In this document: piece by piece, positions 47,644 through 56,659 of the stretch | Position numbering within the stretch: the first letter of the stretch is position 1 | How the letters are laid out: the number at the start of each line of letters is the position of its first letter | NCBI GenBank assembly: GCA_965212165.1 | Contig: OZ243096.1 | Coordinates: 1,116,001-1,180,000, forward strand | DNA length: 64,000 bases | Source of the DNA: RHLJ01 sp965212165 | Lineage (GTDB): Bacteria > Bacteroidota > Rhodothermia > Balneolales > Balneolaceae | Reading direction: 5' to 3' | Translations under genes and position numbers: made by a program | The notes under the pieces: generated by a model | What the model saw: only the letters and a program-made list of their open reading frames with translations | Told to the model about the DNA's origin: nothing | The model's database searches: none

Positions 47644-48141
47644 ATGAAAAAATTTAATCCAATATTAGTGGTGGCATTATTTGCCGCAACTACTTTATTC
47701 ACACTTGCAATTGATAAAGAACCTGTTGAAAAAAAAGGATATGAGTATTTGAGTCAAACTTTAGATAACTCAAAGTCTTTTACTCTCGAAGTTCTTGAAG
47801 GTATGCCTGATGAGAGTTATTCATTTAAGCCAGGTGATGAAATGAGAACATTTGGTGAGCAAGCGTTTCATATTGCTTATAGTTTAGAATGGTTTAATGC
47901 TAGGTTGAAAGGTGAGCAAATTGCATGGGAACCTGGCGATGAATCTAGAATGAATAAAGAAGAGTTAGTTGCATATACCATTGAGCAATTTGATGCATTT
48001 ATCGACATTGTAAATAATGCTGAAGAAGATGGTCAGATTACAGCTGGAATAATGGGTGTACTTAGACATAACTCACACCATCGCGGGCAGATGGTTGCGT
48101 ATTATCGAGCCAACGGAATGGCTCCGCCAGCTTATAAATAA
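47644..48141 (+). CDS. DinB-family protein with N-terminal hydrophobic segment
   Basis: A 165-residue DinB/YfiT-like four-helix protein. The three metal-ligand histidines appear as EQAFHIAYSLEW and HNSHHRGQMVAYYR. The first 20 residues (KFNPILVVALFAATTLFTLA) look like a signal peptide, which would place this usually cytoplasmic fold in the periplasm. Known members bind zinc or nickel or act in thiol transfer; the role here is unknown. Confidence 0.85.
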   Translation: MKKFNPILVVALFAATTLFTLAIDKEPVEKKGYEYLSQTLDNSKSFTLEVLEGMPDESYSFKPGDEMRTFGEQAFHIAYSLEWFNARLKGEQIAWEPGDESRMNKEELVAYTIEQFDAFIDIVNNAEEDGQITAGIMGVLRHNSHHRGQMVAYYRANGMAPPAYK

Positions 48142-48150
48142 TAATAATTA

Positions 48151-48178
48151 AAAAGCCGAGTGTTCTAGCTTGGCTTTT
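48151..48178. terminator. Bidirectional terminator
   Basis: AAAAGCCGAG pairs with CTTGGCTTTT (one G-U) across an 8-base loop, with T/A runs on both sides. It lies between the DinB-like gene and the convergent BtuF-like gene. Confidence 0.8.
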
Positions 48179-48179
48179 A

Positions 48180-48920
48180 TTATCTAGCAAGTTTAGCACG
48201 CCAATTAGTTAACTCTTGAAAAGCTGGTATCATTCGACTTCCATACCAACTAAACCACTCACCATTTACTAGTAGTATCTTTGAGGTTGGAAGTGAGCTT
48301 TTTAATTCACTTATATGTTTCTCCTTAAATGGATAGGGCTCACTACTCAAAAGTATTATATCAGGAGAAATATTAACCAACTCTTCAAGGTTTGTTTCTG
48401 GATATCGAGTTTGATTTTCATACACATTTAATAATCTAAAGCGCTTCATTACATCATGTATGTATGTATCATTTCCAATAGTCATCCAAGGATCTTTCCA
48501 TATAAAATAAGCAGTTCTTAAAGAATCATAGGAGTTTGGAAAAGGGAGTAAGCTTTTAACCTCATCAATTATTTCATTTGCTTTTGCTTCAACTCCTAAC
48601 AGAATCCCAAGGTTTTTAATCCAATGAAATGCTTTATCAATTGTATCAATCTCAGTAACTATTACTTTAGAATATTTAGATAACTCTTCAAGGTCTTCCT
48701 TACGATTTTCTTCTTTGTTAGCTATAATAAGGTCTGGTTTTAAGGAAAGAATTTTTTCAATATTTGGATTTTTAGTTCCCCCTATTACAGTGATTTTTGA
48801 GGTTTCCATTATAGGATGAATACAGAATTTAGTTCGTCCGATTAAAATAGAATTCAAGCCAAAAGTAATTAGCAATTCTGTCAGACTTGGAACAAGGCAA
48901 ATAATTCTTTTGTATGGCAT
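48180..48920 (-). CDS. BtuF/TroA-like helical-backbone substrate-binding protein without signal peptide
   Basis: A 246-residue protein of the periplasmic-binding-protein class III fold. Typical motifs are CLVPSLTELLITFGL, VGGTKNPNIEKILSLKPDLIIANKEEN-type spacing (here IGGTKNPNIEKILSLKPD), YFIWKDPWMTIGNDTYI and ISPDIILLSSEPYPF. Transported members have a signal peptide and permease genes nearby; this one has neither and starts MPYKRII, so it is probably cytoplasmic. Function unknown. Confidence 0.82.
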   Translation of the reverse strand: MPYKRIICLVPSLTELLITFGLNSILIGRTKFCIHPIMETSKITVIGGTKNPNIEKILSLKPDLIIANKEENRKEDLEELSKYSKVIVTEIDTIDKAFHWIKNLGILLGVEAKANEIIDEVKSLLPFPNSYDSLRTAYFIWKDPWMTIGNDTYIHDVMKRFRLLNVYENQTRYPETNLEELVNISPDIILLSSEPYPFKEKHISELKSSLPTSKILLVNGEWFSWYGSRMIPAFQELTNWRAKLAR

Positions 48921-48971
48921 GGAATAAGATAATATTCTTAAGCGAATGAACAGCCATAAATTAAAGTCACA

Positions 48972-50000
48972 ATGGAATTAGGCCTTTATACCTTTGCAGA
49001 AAATACCCCCAATCCTGAAACTGGAATAATTCTTCATCCTTCCGAACGCTTAGCAAATTTGATGGAAGAAATTGAATTAGCTGATCAAGCAGGACTTGAT
49101 GTCTTTGCAATTGGGGAGCATCATAGGGAAGAATATGTATCTTCATCTCCGACAACTATTTTGGCAGCTGCAGCTTCAAAAACTAAAAATATAAAATTGA
49201 GTAGCTCGGTTACAGTGTTAGGTTCTGAAGATCCAGTAAGAGTATACCAGCAGTTCGCAACATTGGATTTACTTTCAAAAGGAAGGGCAGAAATCATAGT
49301 AGGTAGAGGCTCATTCATTGAATCTTTCCCTCTATTTGGATACGATTTGCAAAATTACGAAGAACTATTTGAGGAAAAGCTTGAGCTTTTATTAAAGCTT
49401 CGGGAAAGTGAAAAGGTGACATGGGAGGGGAAATACCGTTCTTCGATCGATAATTTAGGAATTTACCCACAGCCATATCAAGAAAAAATCCCAGTTTGGA
49501 GAGGAGTTGGGGGAACCCCAAAGTCTGCATATATAACCGGCGCTTTAGGTTTACCGATGGCAATTGCAATAATTGGAGGATATCCAGCTCAATTCAAGCA
49601 AATGGCTGACTTACATGTACGAGGAGCGTTAGAGCATGGTCAGGTAAAGCAAAAAGTAAGCATTAATTCGCATGGATTTATTGGAGAGACTTCGAAAGAA
49701 GCTTCAGATATTGCTTTTCCAGCTTTTAAGCAAGTTATGGATAAAATCGGGAGGGAAAGAGGTTGGTCCCCAATGCAAAGAAATCAATTTGATTCTTCAA
49801 CTACATTAGAAGGCGCGAATTTTGTAGGAAGCCCACAGGAAGTGATCGACAAGATCATGTATCAATATGAGATATTCAATCACGACCGGTTTTTAATGCA
49901 GATGACGGTAGGAAGTATTCCTCATTCCAAAGTAATGAAGTCGATTGAGCTTTTTGCTACGGATGTAGCCCCTATTATAAAAAAAGAGACTGGAAATTAA
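48972..50000 (+). CDS. LLM-class (luciferase-like) flavin-dependent oxidoreductase
   Basis: A 342-residue TIM-barrel flavin enzyme of the luciferase-like monooxygenase group. Family signatures are DVFAIGEHHREEYVSSSP, LSSSVTVLGSEDPVRVYQQF and EIIVGRGSFIESFPLFG. The substrate is unknown. It is divergent from the BtuF-like gene across 51 bases. Confidence 0.88.
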   Translation: MELGLYTFAENTPNPETGIILHPSERLANLMEEIELADQAGLDVFAIGEHHREEYVSSSPTTILAAAASKTKNIKLSSSVTVLGSEDPVRVYQQFATLDLLSKGRAEIIVGRGSFIESFPLFGYDLQNYEELFEEKLELLLKLRESEKVTWEGKYRSSIDNLGIYPQPYQEKIPVWRGVGGTPKSAYITGALGLPMAIAIIGGYPAQFKQMADLHVRGALEHGQVKQKVSINSHGFIGETSKEASDIAFPAFKQVMDKIGRERGWSPMQRNQFDSSTTLEGANFVGSPQEVIDKIMYQYEIFNHDRFLMQMTVGSIPHSKVMKSIELFATDVAPIIKKETGN

Positions 50001-50008
50001 GTGACTGC

Positions 50009-50857
50009 TTAAAAAAACTGTTTAAGCAAAGCTTCAGATTGGCTTACATAATTTGCACCGAAAAGATTAGCATGAACTAATACTGGATATAAATTACATA
50101 GCTTAATTCGCTCTTCTACACCCTTCTCTAATGGGTATGCTTCATTGTATCCGTTGTAAAAATCTTCATCAAACCCACCAAATAAGCGAGACATGGCAAT
50201 ATCCATTTCTCTATGACCAAAGTATACAGCAGGGTCAAAAATACAAGCCTTGCCTTCTGTATTGAATAGATAATTACCTCCCCATAGGTCTCCATGAAGT
50301 AATGCAGGAGGCTCTTCCGGAAAAACTATATATGTGTAGTTGAAAGCTCTCTCAAATATTGAATGATATTTTGAATCAATTTTACCTGAATCTATTGCTA
50401 GCTTAACTTGAGGCTCTAGGCGTTCTCGAATAAAGAATTCTAACCAATCAGGATGATATTTATTTTCTTGGTGAAGTCGACCGATATAATTCGAATGATC
50501 AAGCCCAAAAAGTTCGTTCGTTTTTCTATGAAGTTTTGCGAGTTGAACCCCAAAATCAAACGAGGAGCCGGTATTTGACTCCTCAATATATTCGAGGAGA
50601 AGGAAGTCATCACTGAAAAGAAACACATTTGGTATTATTAGATCAGTAAGTGCTGAATCGAGCAATTCTAGACCTTGAGCCTCTCTATCAAACATATCTT
50701 TTGGAGTATTCTGATTCCACTTTAGGAAGAATAGATCACCAGAATCAGTCTCAATTTTTGCTGCCTGATTAATATCTCCACCATGAAGAGATTGTTGAGA
50801 AGTAATTTTTACCTCAAGTGCAGTCTCAATTGCCAGCTTAATGGATTCAGGAATCAT
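50009..50857 (-). CDS. Fructosamine kinase family protein
   Basis: A 282-residue kinase-like protein. It has GGDINQAAKI, FFLKWN, LLEYIEES, LLHGDLWGGNYLF (catalytic loop Asp) and CIFDPAVYFGHREMD (metal Asp), the pattern of fructosamine/ribulosamine-3-kinases that repair glycated proteins. It stands alone; its 3' end is 9 bases from the convergent LLM gene. Confidence 0.9.
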   Translation of the reverse strand: MIPESIKLAIETALEVKITSQQSLHGGDINQAAKIETDSGDLFFLKWNQNTPKDMFDREAQGLELLDSALTDLIIPNVFLFSDDFLLLEYIEESNTGSSFDFGVQLAKLHRKTNELFGLDHSNYIGRLHQENKYHPDWLEFFIRERLEPQVKLAIDSGKIDSKYHSIFERAFNYTYIVFPEEPPALLHGDLWGGNYLFNTEGKACIFDPAVYFGHREMDIAMSRLFGGFDEDFYNGYNEAYPLEKGVEERIKLCNLYPVLVHANLFGANYVSQSEALLKQFF

Positions 50858-50936
50858 AATTGGATTGAGGATTGAGTTTTTTGAGTATTGAAATTTTAGA
50901 GATGCTCATTTCTCATAACTAAAAACACAAGACTTT

Positions 50937-52175
50937 TTATATTTCACCAAAAATTACGATGGTATTGTGCCCACCAAAACCGAAAGTATCGCTCATAACA
51001 TATTTTACATTTCGTTTTTTGGGCTCATTAATAACAATGTCTAAACCTTCGCTTGCTGGGTCAATTTCAGTTACATTAATTGTTGGCGGGATTATATTAT
51101 GCTCCATAGCTTTAATCCCAGCAATAGCCTCAATTGCACCAGCGGCTCCTAGTAAATGTCCTGTCATCGACTTAGTTGCGCTTATGCTAGGAGAAGCGCC
51201 AGAATTACCAATAACAGCTTTTATTGCTTTCAATTCACTGATGTCTCCAACTGGTGTACTTGTAGCATGTGCGTTTATATAATCGATATCTGAAATTGTA
51301 AGTTGAGCTTCCTCTAATGCAAGATTGATAGCATTTCTAGCTCCCAAGCCCTCTGGATGAGTAGCAGAAAGGTGATAAGCATCTGCAGTGCTAGCAGCAC
51401 CTAACACTTCACAAATGATATTTGCACCACGAGCCTTTGCATGTTCATATTCTTCTAAAATCAAAGCACCAGCTCCTTCTCCCATAACAAAGCCATCTCT
51501 TGAAGTATCAAATGGTCTAGAGGCAGTTTCCGGAGAATCATTATTTGTAGAAAGAGCTTTCATTGCTGAGAAACCACCAACTGATGCATTTGTAATTGCA
51601 GCTTCTGAACCACCACTAACAATAATGTCTGCTTTACCAAGACGGATGTAATTAAAAGCATCCATAATTGCATTATTTGAAGATGCACAAGCAGAAGTGA
51701 CAGTGTGATTAATACCCATAAACCCAAATTTAATAGCAACTATCCCAGAAGCCATATTTGGGATAGTTTTAGGGATATAATAAGGACTAAATCTAGGAAC
51801 CTTATTTCGTTCAACATAATCCATAAGTTCAAGTTCGAATGTCTCAAATCCACCTACACCAGTACCCCAAATAACACCAGCTCTCTCCTTATTAATACTA
51901 TCTAAATCAATACCTGAATGTTCTATGGCTTGTAAACTTGTATACAAAGCATAAACAACATAAGGATCATTCTTTCGAACTTCATTTCTATGCAATGTAT
52001 CGGTAGGCTCAAAATTTTTAAGTTCACATGCGAAATGTGTTTTAAACAGTTGAGCATCAAATTTTGTGATTGGTCCTGCGCCACTTTTTCCTTTTAATAA
52101 TGAATCCCAAAAGTCATTTACGGTATTTCCAATTGGGGTGATTGCGCCTAATCCTGTGATTACTACTCTTTTCAT
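50937..52175 (-). CDS. fabF: Beta-ketoacyl-ACP synthase II
   Basis: A 412-residue condensing enzyme of fatty-acid elongation. The catalytic Cys is in TVTSACASSNNAI, with His in YINAHATSTPVGD and KSMTGHLLGAAGAIE. The length is normal. There is no acpP or fab gene next to it; instead a TetR-type regulator gene lies 24 bases upstream and a TetR-like operator covers the start region. Confidence 0.96.
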   Translation of the reverse strand: MKRVVITGLGAITPIGNTVNDFWDSLLKGKSGAGPITKFDAQLFKTHFACELKNFEPTDTLHRNEVRKNDPYVVYALYTSLQAIEHSGIDLDSINKERAGVIWGTGVGGFETFELELMDYVERNKVPRFSPYYIPKTIPNMASGIVAIKFGFMGINHTVTSACASSNNAIMDAFNYIRLGKADIIVSGGSEAAITNASVGGFSAMKALSTNNDSPETASRPFDTSRDGFVMGEGAGALILEEYEHAKARGANIICEVLGAASTADAYHLSATHPEGLGARNAINLALEEAQLTISDIDYINAHATSTPVGDISELKAIKAVIGNSGASPSISATKSMTGHLLGAAGAIEAIAGIKAMEHNIIPPTINVTEIDPASEGLDIVINEPKKRNVKYVMSDTFGFGGHNTIVIFGEI

Positions 52176-52178
52176 AAA

Positions 52179-52194
52179 TACTTATTAGTAAGTA
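52179..52194. promoter_or_regulatory. Operator-like site upstream of fabF
   Basis: TACTTATTAGTAAGTA is an interrupted palindrome (TACTTA-TTAG-TAAGTA), three bases upstream of the fabF ATG. Its core ACTTATTAGT recurs upstream of the TetR gene. Confidence 0.55.
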
Positions 52195-52199
52195 AAAAC

Positions 52200-52754
52200 T
52201 TACGTTATGATTTGTTCTAAAATTGAATTCTTTATTTCCGTGAAGTCATTACTTCCGGTTATTCTTGCAAGCTGTGTTCCAGCGCACATATTGGTTAGTA
52301 TCTTAAGTGCTTCTATTCTTGCAGGTGCACTAAAGGTAAGAAGTTTTTTTTGCTTTCCGTTATCCAATGTATTTGTAATCCATGAGAGTACATTCTCCGT
52401 AAACTCAGTTACTTTTAACTGTACATTATCGTCCATTGAGTTCCAATCTGTTGCAAAAGAACCTATTACGCAAAGCTTTCCGCTTACTTGAATTGAAGCG
52501 TAAAAATTCAGAAACATTTTAATCTGATCAGCTTCATTCTTTATAGATGCTTTTTCTGCAAAGCGATTAAAGCTATCTGTGTGCCAGTCTACTACAGCTT
52601 CAGCAAGGTCAGGTTTTGTAGGAAAGTGATAATGAATTGCAGCATTTTTAACATTTATTTGTTTGGAAATGTCTGCATAACTGAAGGCGTTATAACCATC
52701 TTTACGAATGAGTTCATCTCCAAGTAAAACGATAGTTTCTTTAGTTGAAGCCAT
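52200..52754 (-). CDS. TetR-family transcriptional regulator
   Basis: A 184-residue regulator. The N-terminal helix-turn-helix spans about 8-52 (GYNAFSYADISKQINVKNAAIHYHFPTKPDLAEAV). The C-terminal ligand domain is of the TetR_C type, ligand unknown. It is transcribed just before fabF and is likely to act on both genes through the repeated ACTTATTAGT sites. Confidence 0.9.
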   Translation of the reverse strand: MASTKETIVLLGDELIRKDGYNAFSYADISKQINVKNAAIHYHFPTKPDLAEAVVDWHTDSFNRFAEKASIKNEADQIKMFLNFYASIQVSGKLCVIGSFATDWNSMDDNVQLKVTEFTENVLSWITNTLDNGKQKKLLTFSAPARIEALKILTNMCAGTQLARITGSNDFTEIKNSILEQIIT

Positions 52755-52762
52755 ATGTATTA

Positions 52763-52803
52763 ACTTATTAGTTAGTCAACATAATACTTATATACTAATA
52801 AGT
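52763..52803. promoter_or_regulatory. Paired operator-like sites upstream of the TetR gene
   Basis: ACTTATTAGT (52763-52772) and its exact reverse complement ACTAATAAGT (52794-52803) are 21 bases apart in the 51-base gap upstream of the TetR gene. The same 10-mer occurs in front of fabF. Confidence 0.55.
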
Positions 52804-52805
52804 AG

Positions 52806-53318
52806 TCAATAAATGATTAGAGGTTTTAACTCGGCTAGTAGTGCATCACAACTTCGTTCTACCATTTGGTATACATTTTCAAACCCCATTTCGCCACCAT
52901 AATAGGGGTCTGGAACATTCTTATCGCCGGGACTAGGGTCAAAGACGCGCATTAATTTCACTTTATCTATAAATCGATCTCGTTTATCAATCTCTTTTAT
53001 GTTAAACAAGTTGTTTGAATCCATGGCTAAAATGAGATCAAAATCCTCTAAATCAGCATACTCAAATCGTCTAGCAATTGAAGGCAAGTGTACGCCATGT
53101 TTATTAGCAGTTTCTTGACTTCTTCTATCAGCTCGTTCTCCAGTATGGTAGGCAGCCGTACCTGCTGAATCAATATAGAAATAGGATTCTAAACCAGCTT
53201 CTTTAACTTTATGGATAAATATTCCTTCTGCTGTTGGGCTCCTACAAATATTTCCAAGGCACACAAATACAAGTTTGTAGGGATTATCTTTCGTAATAGA
53301 GCGTAAATAACTATCCAT
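52806..53318 (-). CDS. Low-molecular-weight protein-tyrosine phosphatase
   Basis: A 170-residue phosphatase with the P-loop VCLGNICRSPTAEG (Cys-x5-Arg) near residue 20 and the general acid in DPYYGGEMGFENVY. The family removes phosphate from tyrosine or arginine. It lies upstream of the TetR-fabF pair on the same strand and is divergent from ileS. Confidence 0.93.
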   Translation of the reverse strand: MDSYLRSITKDNPYKLVFVCLGNICRSPTAEGIFIHKVKEAGLESYFYIDSAGTAAYHTGERADRRSQETANKHGVHLPSIARRFEYADLEDFDLILAMDSNNLFNIKEIDKRDRFIDKVKLMRVFDPSPGDKNVPDPYYGGEMGFENVYQMVERSCDALLAELKPLIIY

Positions 53319-53359
53319 AATATTTTAGATTTTTGATAAGGTATTAGAAAATGTATTGT

Positions 53360-53400
53360 AATCCATAATTTGAAACCACAGATTTCAATTTTAATGGATT
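53360..53400. promoter_or_regulatory. Dyad between the phosphatase and ileS
   Basis: AATCCAT (53360-53366) pairs with ATGGATT (53394-53400), enclosing TTGAAA/TTTCAA. The inner part, TTGAAACC-ACA-GATTTCAAT, matches the dyad upstream of the GlsB-like gene at all 17 bases outside the three loop-centre positions. Role unknown. Confidence 0.4.
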
Positions 53401-53445
53401 AAAAATTTTGAACGAACTTATCATAAGCTTTTCTATAAGAATCCT

Positions 53446-53453
53446 TATATTTG
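53446..53453 (+). promoter_or_regulatory. Possible -7 box of the ileS promoter
   Basis: TATATTTG fits the Bacteroidetes -7 consensus TAnnTTTG, 34 bases before the ileS ATG. No good -33 TTTG is seen at the expected distance. Confidence 0.35.
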
Positions 53454-53487
53454 TTGCTTACTATAATTTGCCGGACAATGAAGTTTT

Positions 53488-56400
53488 ATGCCCAAAAAGT
53501 TTAAAGAAGTAAAGCAGCTTAATTATCCCAACGCTGAAGTTGAGATTTTGAAGTGGTGGAATGAGAATCATATTTTCAAGAAGAGTCTACAAAGTAGAGA
53601 GGATGGGATTCCGTTTACGTTTTTTGAAGGGCCACCTACTGCAAATGGAAAGCCAGGGATTCATCATGTGATGGGACGAACGGTAAAGGATTTATTTTGT
53701 CGATATAAAACCTTAAAAGGTTTTAAAGTGGATAGGAAAGCAGGTTGGGATACACATGGCCTACCCGTAGAAATTGAAGTTGAGAAAGCACTTGGATTAG
53801 AAGGTCGCTCTCAAGTAGAAGAATATGGTGTAGCAGAATACAATGCTAAATGTCGAGAAAGTGTACTCAAATACAAAGATCTCTGGGATGATTTGACTTC
53901 TCGAATGGGGTATTGGGTGGATCAAGATAACCCATATATCACTTTTGAAAATAATTACATTGAATCAGTTTGGTGGGCATTGCATAGACTTTTCGAAAAA
54001 GGATTAGTGTACAAAGGCTACAAAATTCAATGGTATTCACCTGGTAGTGGAACCGTATTGTCTTCTCATGAAGTAAGTTTAGGATATAAGGAAACTCAAG
54101 ATCCTTCAATTTATGTGAAATTTAAAGCTCATGGTCATGAAAATACATTCTATTTAGCTTGGACAACTACTCCTTGGACGACCATTTCGAACATGGCTCT
54201 CACTATCAATCCAAAACTAGATTACGTAAAAGTTGCGCACAATAATGAGAACTTTATTGTAGCAAAAGGGACAGAAGAAAGAGTTTTCGGCGAAGAATTC
54301 ATTCATATTGAAGATTATACAGGAGTTAGCCTTTTAGGAAAAACTTACGATCCGATATTTGATTACGCTAAGAAAGATCATAGTACTTCAAATGCATGGA
54401 AAATAATTCCAGCTGATTATGTAACTACAGAAGATGGGACAGGTGTTGTTCATACTGCTCCCGCATATGGTGCTGATGATTTTGATTCTTGTCAAAAAGC
54501 TGGCATTCCTATGTTTAATCCAATTGATAGGGAAGGTCGATTTACTGATGAAGTTCCTGAGTTTGAGGGGCAGTGGTTCAAAGAAGCAGATAAAGAAATT
54601 GCACGTGCTATAAAGGATGCGGGTTTGATGTTTCGTCATGAAACTTATGTGCACAATTACCCTTTCGATTGGAGAAAAGGGACTCCTTTAATGAGTTACC
54701 CTGTTGAATCTTGGTTTATAAAAACCACTCAACTTAAAGATCGAATGGTTGAATTGAATAAGACCATTAACTGGAAACCAGAAAGTACTGGAACCGGAAG
54801 GTTTGGTACCTGGCTAGAAAATAATGTGGATTGGGCAATATCCCGTCAGCGCTATTGGGGAACACCAATTCCGATATGGCAAAGTGATAAAGATCCAGAA
54901 TATGTTGAATGTATTGGAAGTCTAGAAGAACTCCGTAAAAAAGCTGGAATTCCAGAGGATCAAGAAATTGATCTTCATAGGCCATATATAGATGAAATTA
55001 CATGGGAAGGTCCAGATGGATCTACAATGCGTAGAATCCCAGATCTTTTAGATGTTTGGTTCGATTCTGGATCAATGCCTTTTGCCCAATGGCATTATCC
55101 TTTCGATAACGATCATGAATTTAGCTACAACTTCCCAGCCGACTTTATTGCAGAAGGTGTAGATCAAACAAGAGGTTGGTTCTATACGCTACACGCTTTA
55201 GGAACTATGCTATTTGATCAAGTTGCATTTAAAAATGTAGTTTCAAATGGATTAGTGCTCGATGAAAAGGGCGAGAAGATGAGTAAGTCGAAAGGAAATA
55301 CAGTAGATCCATTCGAAGTTATAAAGGAATTTGGAGCCGATTCTGTACGATGGTACATGATGAGCAATTCAGCTCCTTGGGATAATCTAAAATTTAGTCT
55401 AGATGGCTTAGGTGAGGTTCAAAGGAAGTTTTTTGGGACTTTGGTCAATACGTATTCATTTTTTGCACTTTATGCGAATATTGATGGTTTCACATATTCA
55501 GGTAATCAGATTCCAATACCAGATCGTCCTGAAATAGATCAATGGATAATTTCTAGACTGAATACAACCATAAAAATGGTTGAAGAATATTTTGAAGCTT
55601 ATGAGCCTACAAAGGCAGCCAGAGAAATGGAAACTTTTGTAGAGGAATTAAGTAATTGGTATGTGAGAAGGAATCGTCGCCGTTTCTGGAAATCAGGAAC
55701 TACACTTGATAAAACAGCAGCATATCAAACACTTTATGAGTGTTTGAAGAGTATGAGTCAGCTGATAAGCCCGATTGCACCTTTTGTGGGAGAATGGTTA
55801 TATCAAAGATTAAATGAAGTTTCAGAATTAGATGAGGAGTCCGTTCATTTATCGTTTTTTCCAACAGTAGAAGAAACTGCCATTTTCAAAAATCTTGAAC
55901 ATAAAATGGATATGGCTAGACTGATATCTTCAATTGTGCTTAGGATCAGAAACCAAATTGACATAAATGTCCGTCAACCATTGGCTAGAATTATCCTTCC
56001 AATTAAAGATGAAGGGGAGCGTCAAGCAATTCTTTCAGTCAAAGATATTATTTTAGAAGAAGTAAACGTTAAAGATATTCAATTTGTGGATGATGACTCT
56101 GGAATTGTTCATAAAAGTGCAAAACCTAATTACCCTGTTTTAGGAAAAAAGTTAGGTGCTAAGATGAAAGATGTCGCATCAAAAGTTAGTAAGCTAAAAA
56201 CAGATGAAATCACTAAATTTGAGCGTGAAGGATTTATCGATATAGAACTAGAAAGTAATGATACAATTAGACTTGACAGCGAAAGTCTTGAAATAATAAG
56301 AACAGGATTAGAAGGTTGGCAGGTTGAAACCGAGCGTGGATTAAGCGTTGCTGTAGACACTGAAATGAGTGTCGAATTAATACAGGAAGGTATGTCCAGA

Positions 56401-56649
56401 GAGTTTATCAATCGTGTTCAAAACATGCGAAAAGAAGCAGATTTTGAAGTAACAGATCGAATAATAATTGGATTAACTGCTGCTGATGATTTGAAAGAAG
56501 CAGTAGTTTCGATGAGTGAATACATTAAACAAGAAACATTAGCTGAAGAACTTCAGCTTATTGATCTTGAAGTATCGGATTTTATTAAAACTTGGGAAAT
56601 TGGTGACAGTGAATGCACCATTTCAATAAGAAGAACAGTTAATTCATAA
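53488..56649 (+). CDS. ileS: Isoleucyl-tRNA synthetase (type II-like)
   Basis: A 1053-residue class I synthetase. The HIGH region is GKPGIHHVMGR, the KMSKS loop is EKMSKSKGNTVDP, and the editing domain lies in between (AWTTTPWTTISNMA, GTGVVHTAPAYGADD). No C-terminal zinc-binding Cys pair is seen and the tail is long, which fits the eukaryote-like type II group rather than the E. coli type. It heads ileS / dksA-like / lspA. Confidence 0.96.
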   Translation: MPKKFKEVKQLNYPNAEVEILKWWNENHIFKKSLQSREDGIPFTFFEGPPTANGKPGIHHVMGRTVKDLFCRYKTLKGFKVDRKAGWDTHGLPVEIEVEKALGLEGRSQVEEYGVAEYNAKCRESVLKYKDLWDDLTSRMGYWVDQDNPYITFENNYIESVWWALHRLFEKGLVYKGYKIQWYSPGSGTVLSSHEVSLGYKETQDPSIYVKFKAHGHENTFYLAWTTTPWTTISNMALTINPKLDYVKVAHNNENFIVAKGTEERVFGEEFIHIEDYTGVSLLGKTYDPIFDYAKKDHSTSNAWKIIPADYVTTEDGTGVVHTAPAYGADDFDSCQKAGIPMFNPIDREGRFTDEVPEFEGQWFKEADKEIARAIKDAGLMFRHETYVHNYPFDWRKGTPLMSYPVESWFIKTTQLKDRMVELNKTINWKPESTGTGRFGTWLENNVDWAISRQRYWGTPIPIWQSDKDPEYVECIGSLEELRKKAGIPEDQEIDLHRPYIDEITWEGPDGSTMRRIPDLLDVWFDSGSMPFAQWHYPFDNDHEFSYNFPADFIAEGVDQTRGWFYTLHALGTMLFDQVAFKNVVSNGLVLDEKGEKMSKSKGNTVDPFEVIKEFGADSVRWYMMSNSAPWDNLKFSLDGLGEVQRKFFGTLVNTYSFFALYANIDGFTYSGNQIPIPDRPEIDQWIISRLNTTIKMVEEYFEAYEPTKAAREMETFVEELSNWYVRRNRRRFWKSGTTLDKTAAYQTLYECLKSMSQLISPIAPFVGEWLYQRLNEVSELDEESVHLSFFPTVEETAIFKNLEHKMDMARLISSIVLRIRNQIDINVRQPLARIILPIKDEGERQAILSVKDIILEEVNVKDIQFVDDDSGIVHKSAKPNYPVLGKKLGAKMKDVASKVSKLKTDEITKFEREGFIDIELESNDTIRLDSESLEIIRTGLEGWQVETERGLSVAVDTEMSVELIQEGMSREFINRVQNMRKEADFEVTDRIIIGLTAADDLKEAVVSMSEYIKQETLAEELQLIDLEVSDFIKTWEIGDSECTISIRRTVNS

Positions 56650-56659
56650 GTAAAAGACA

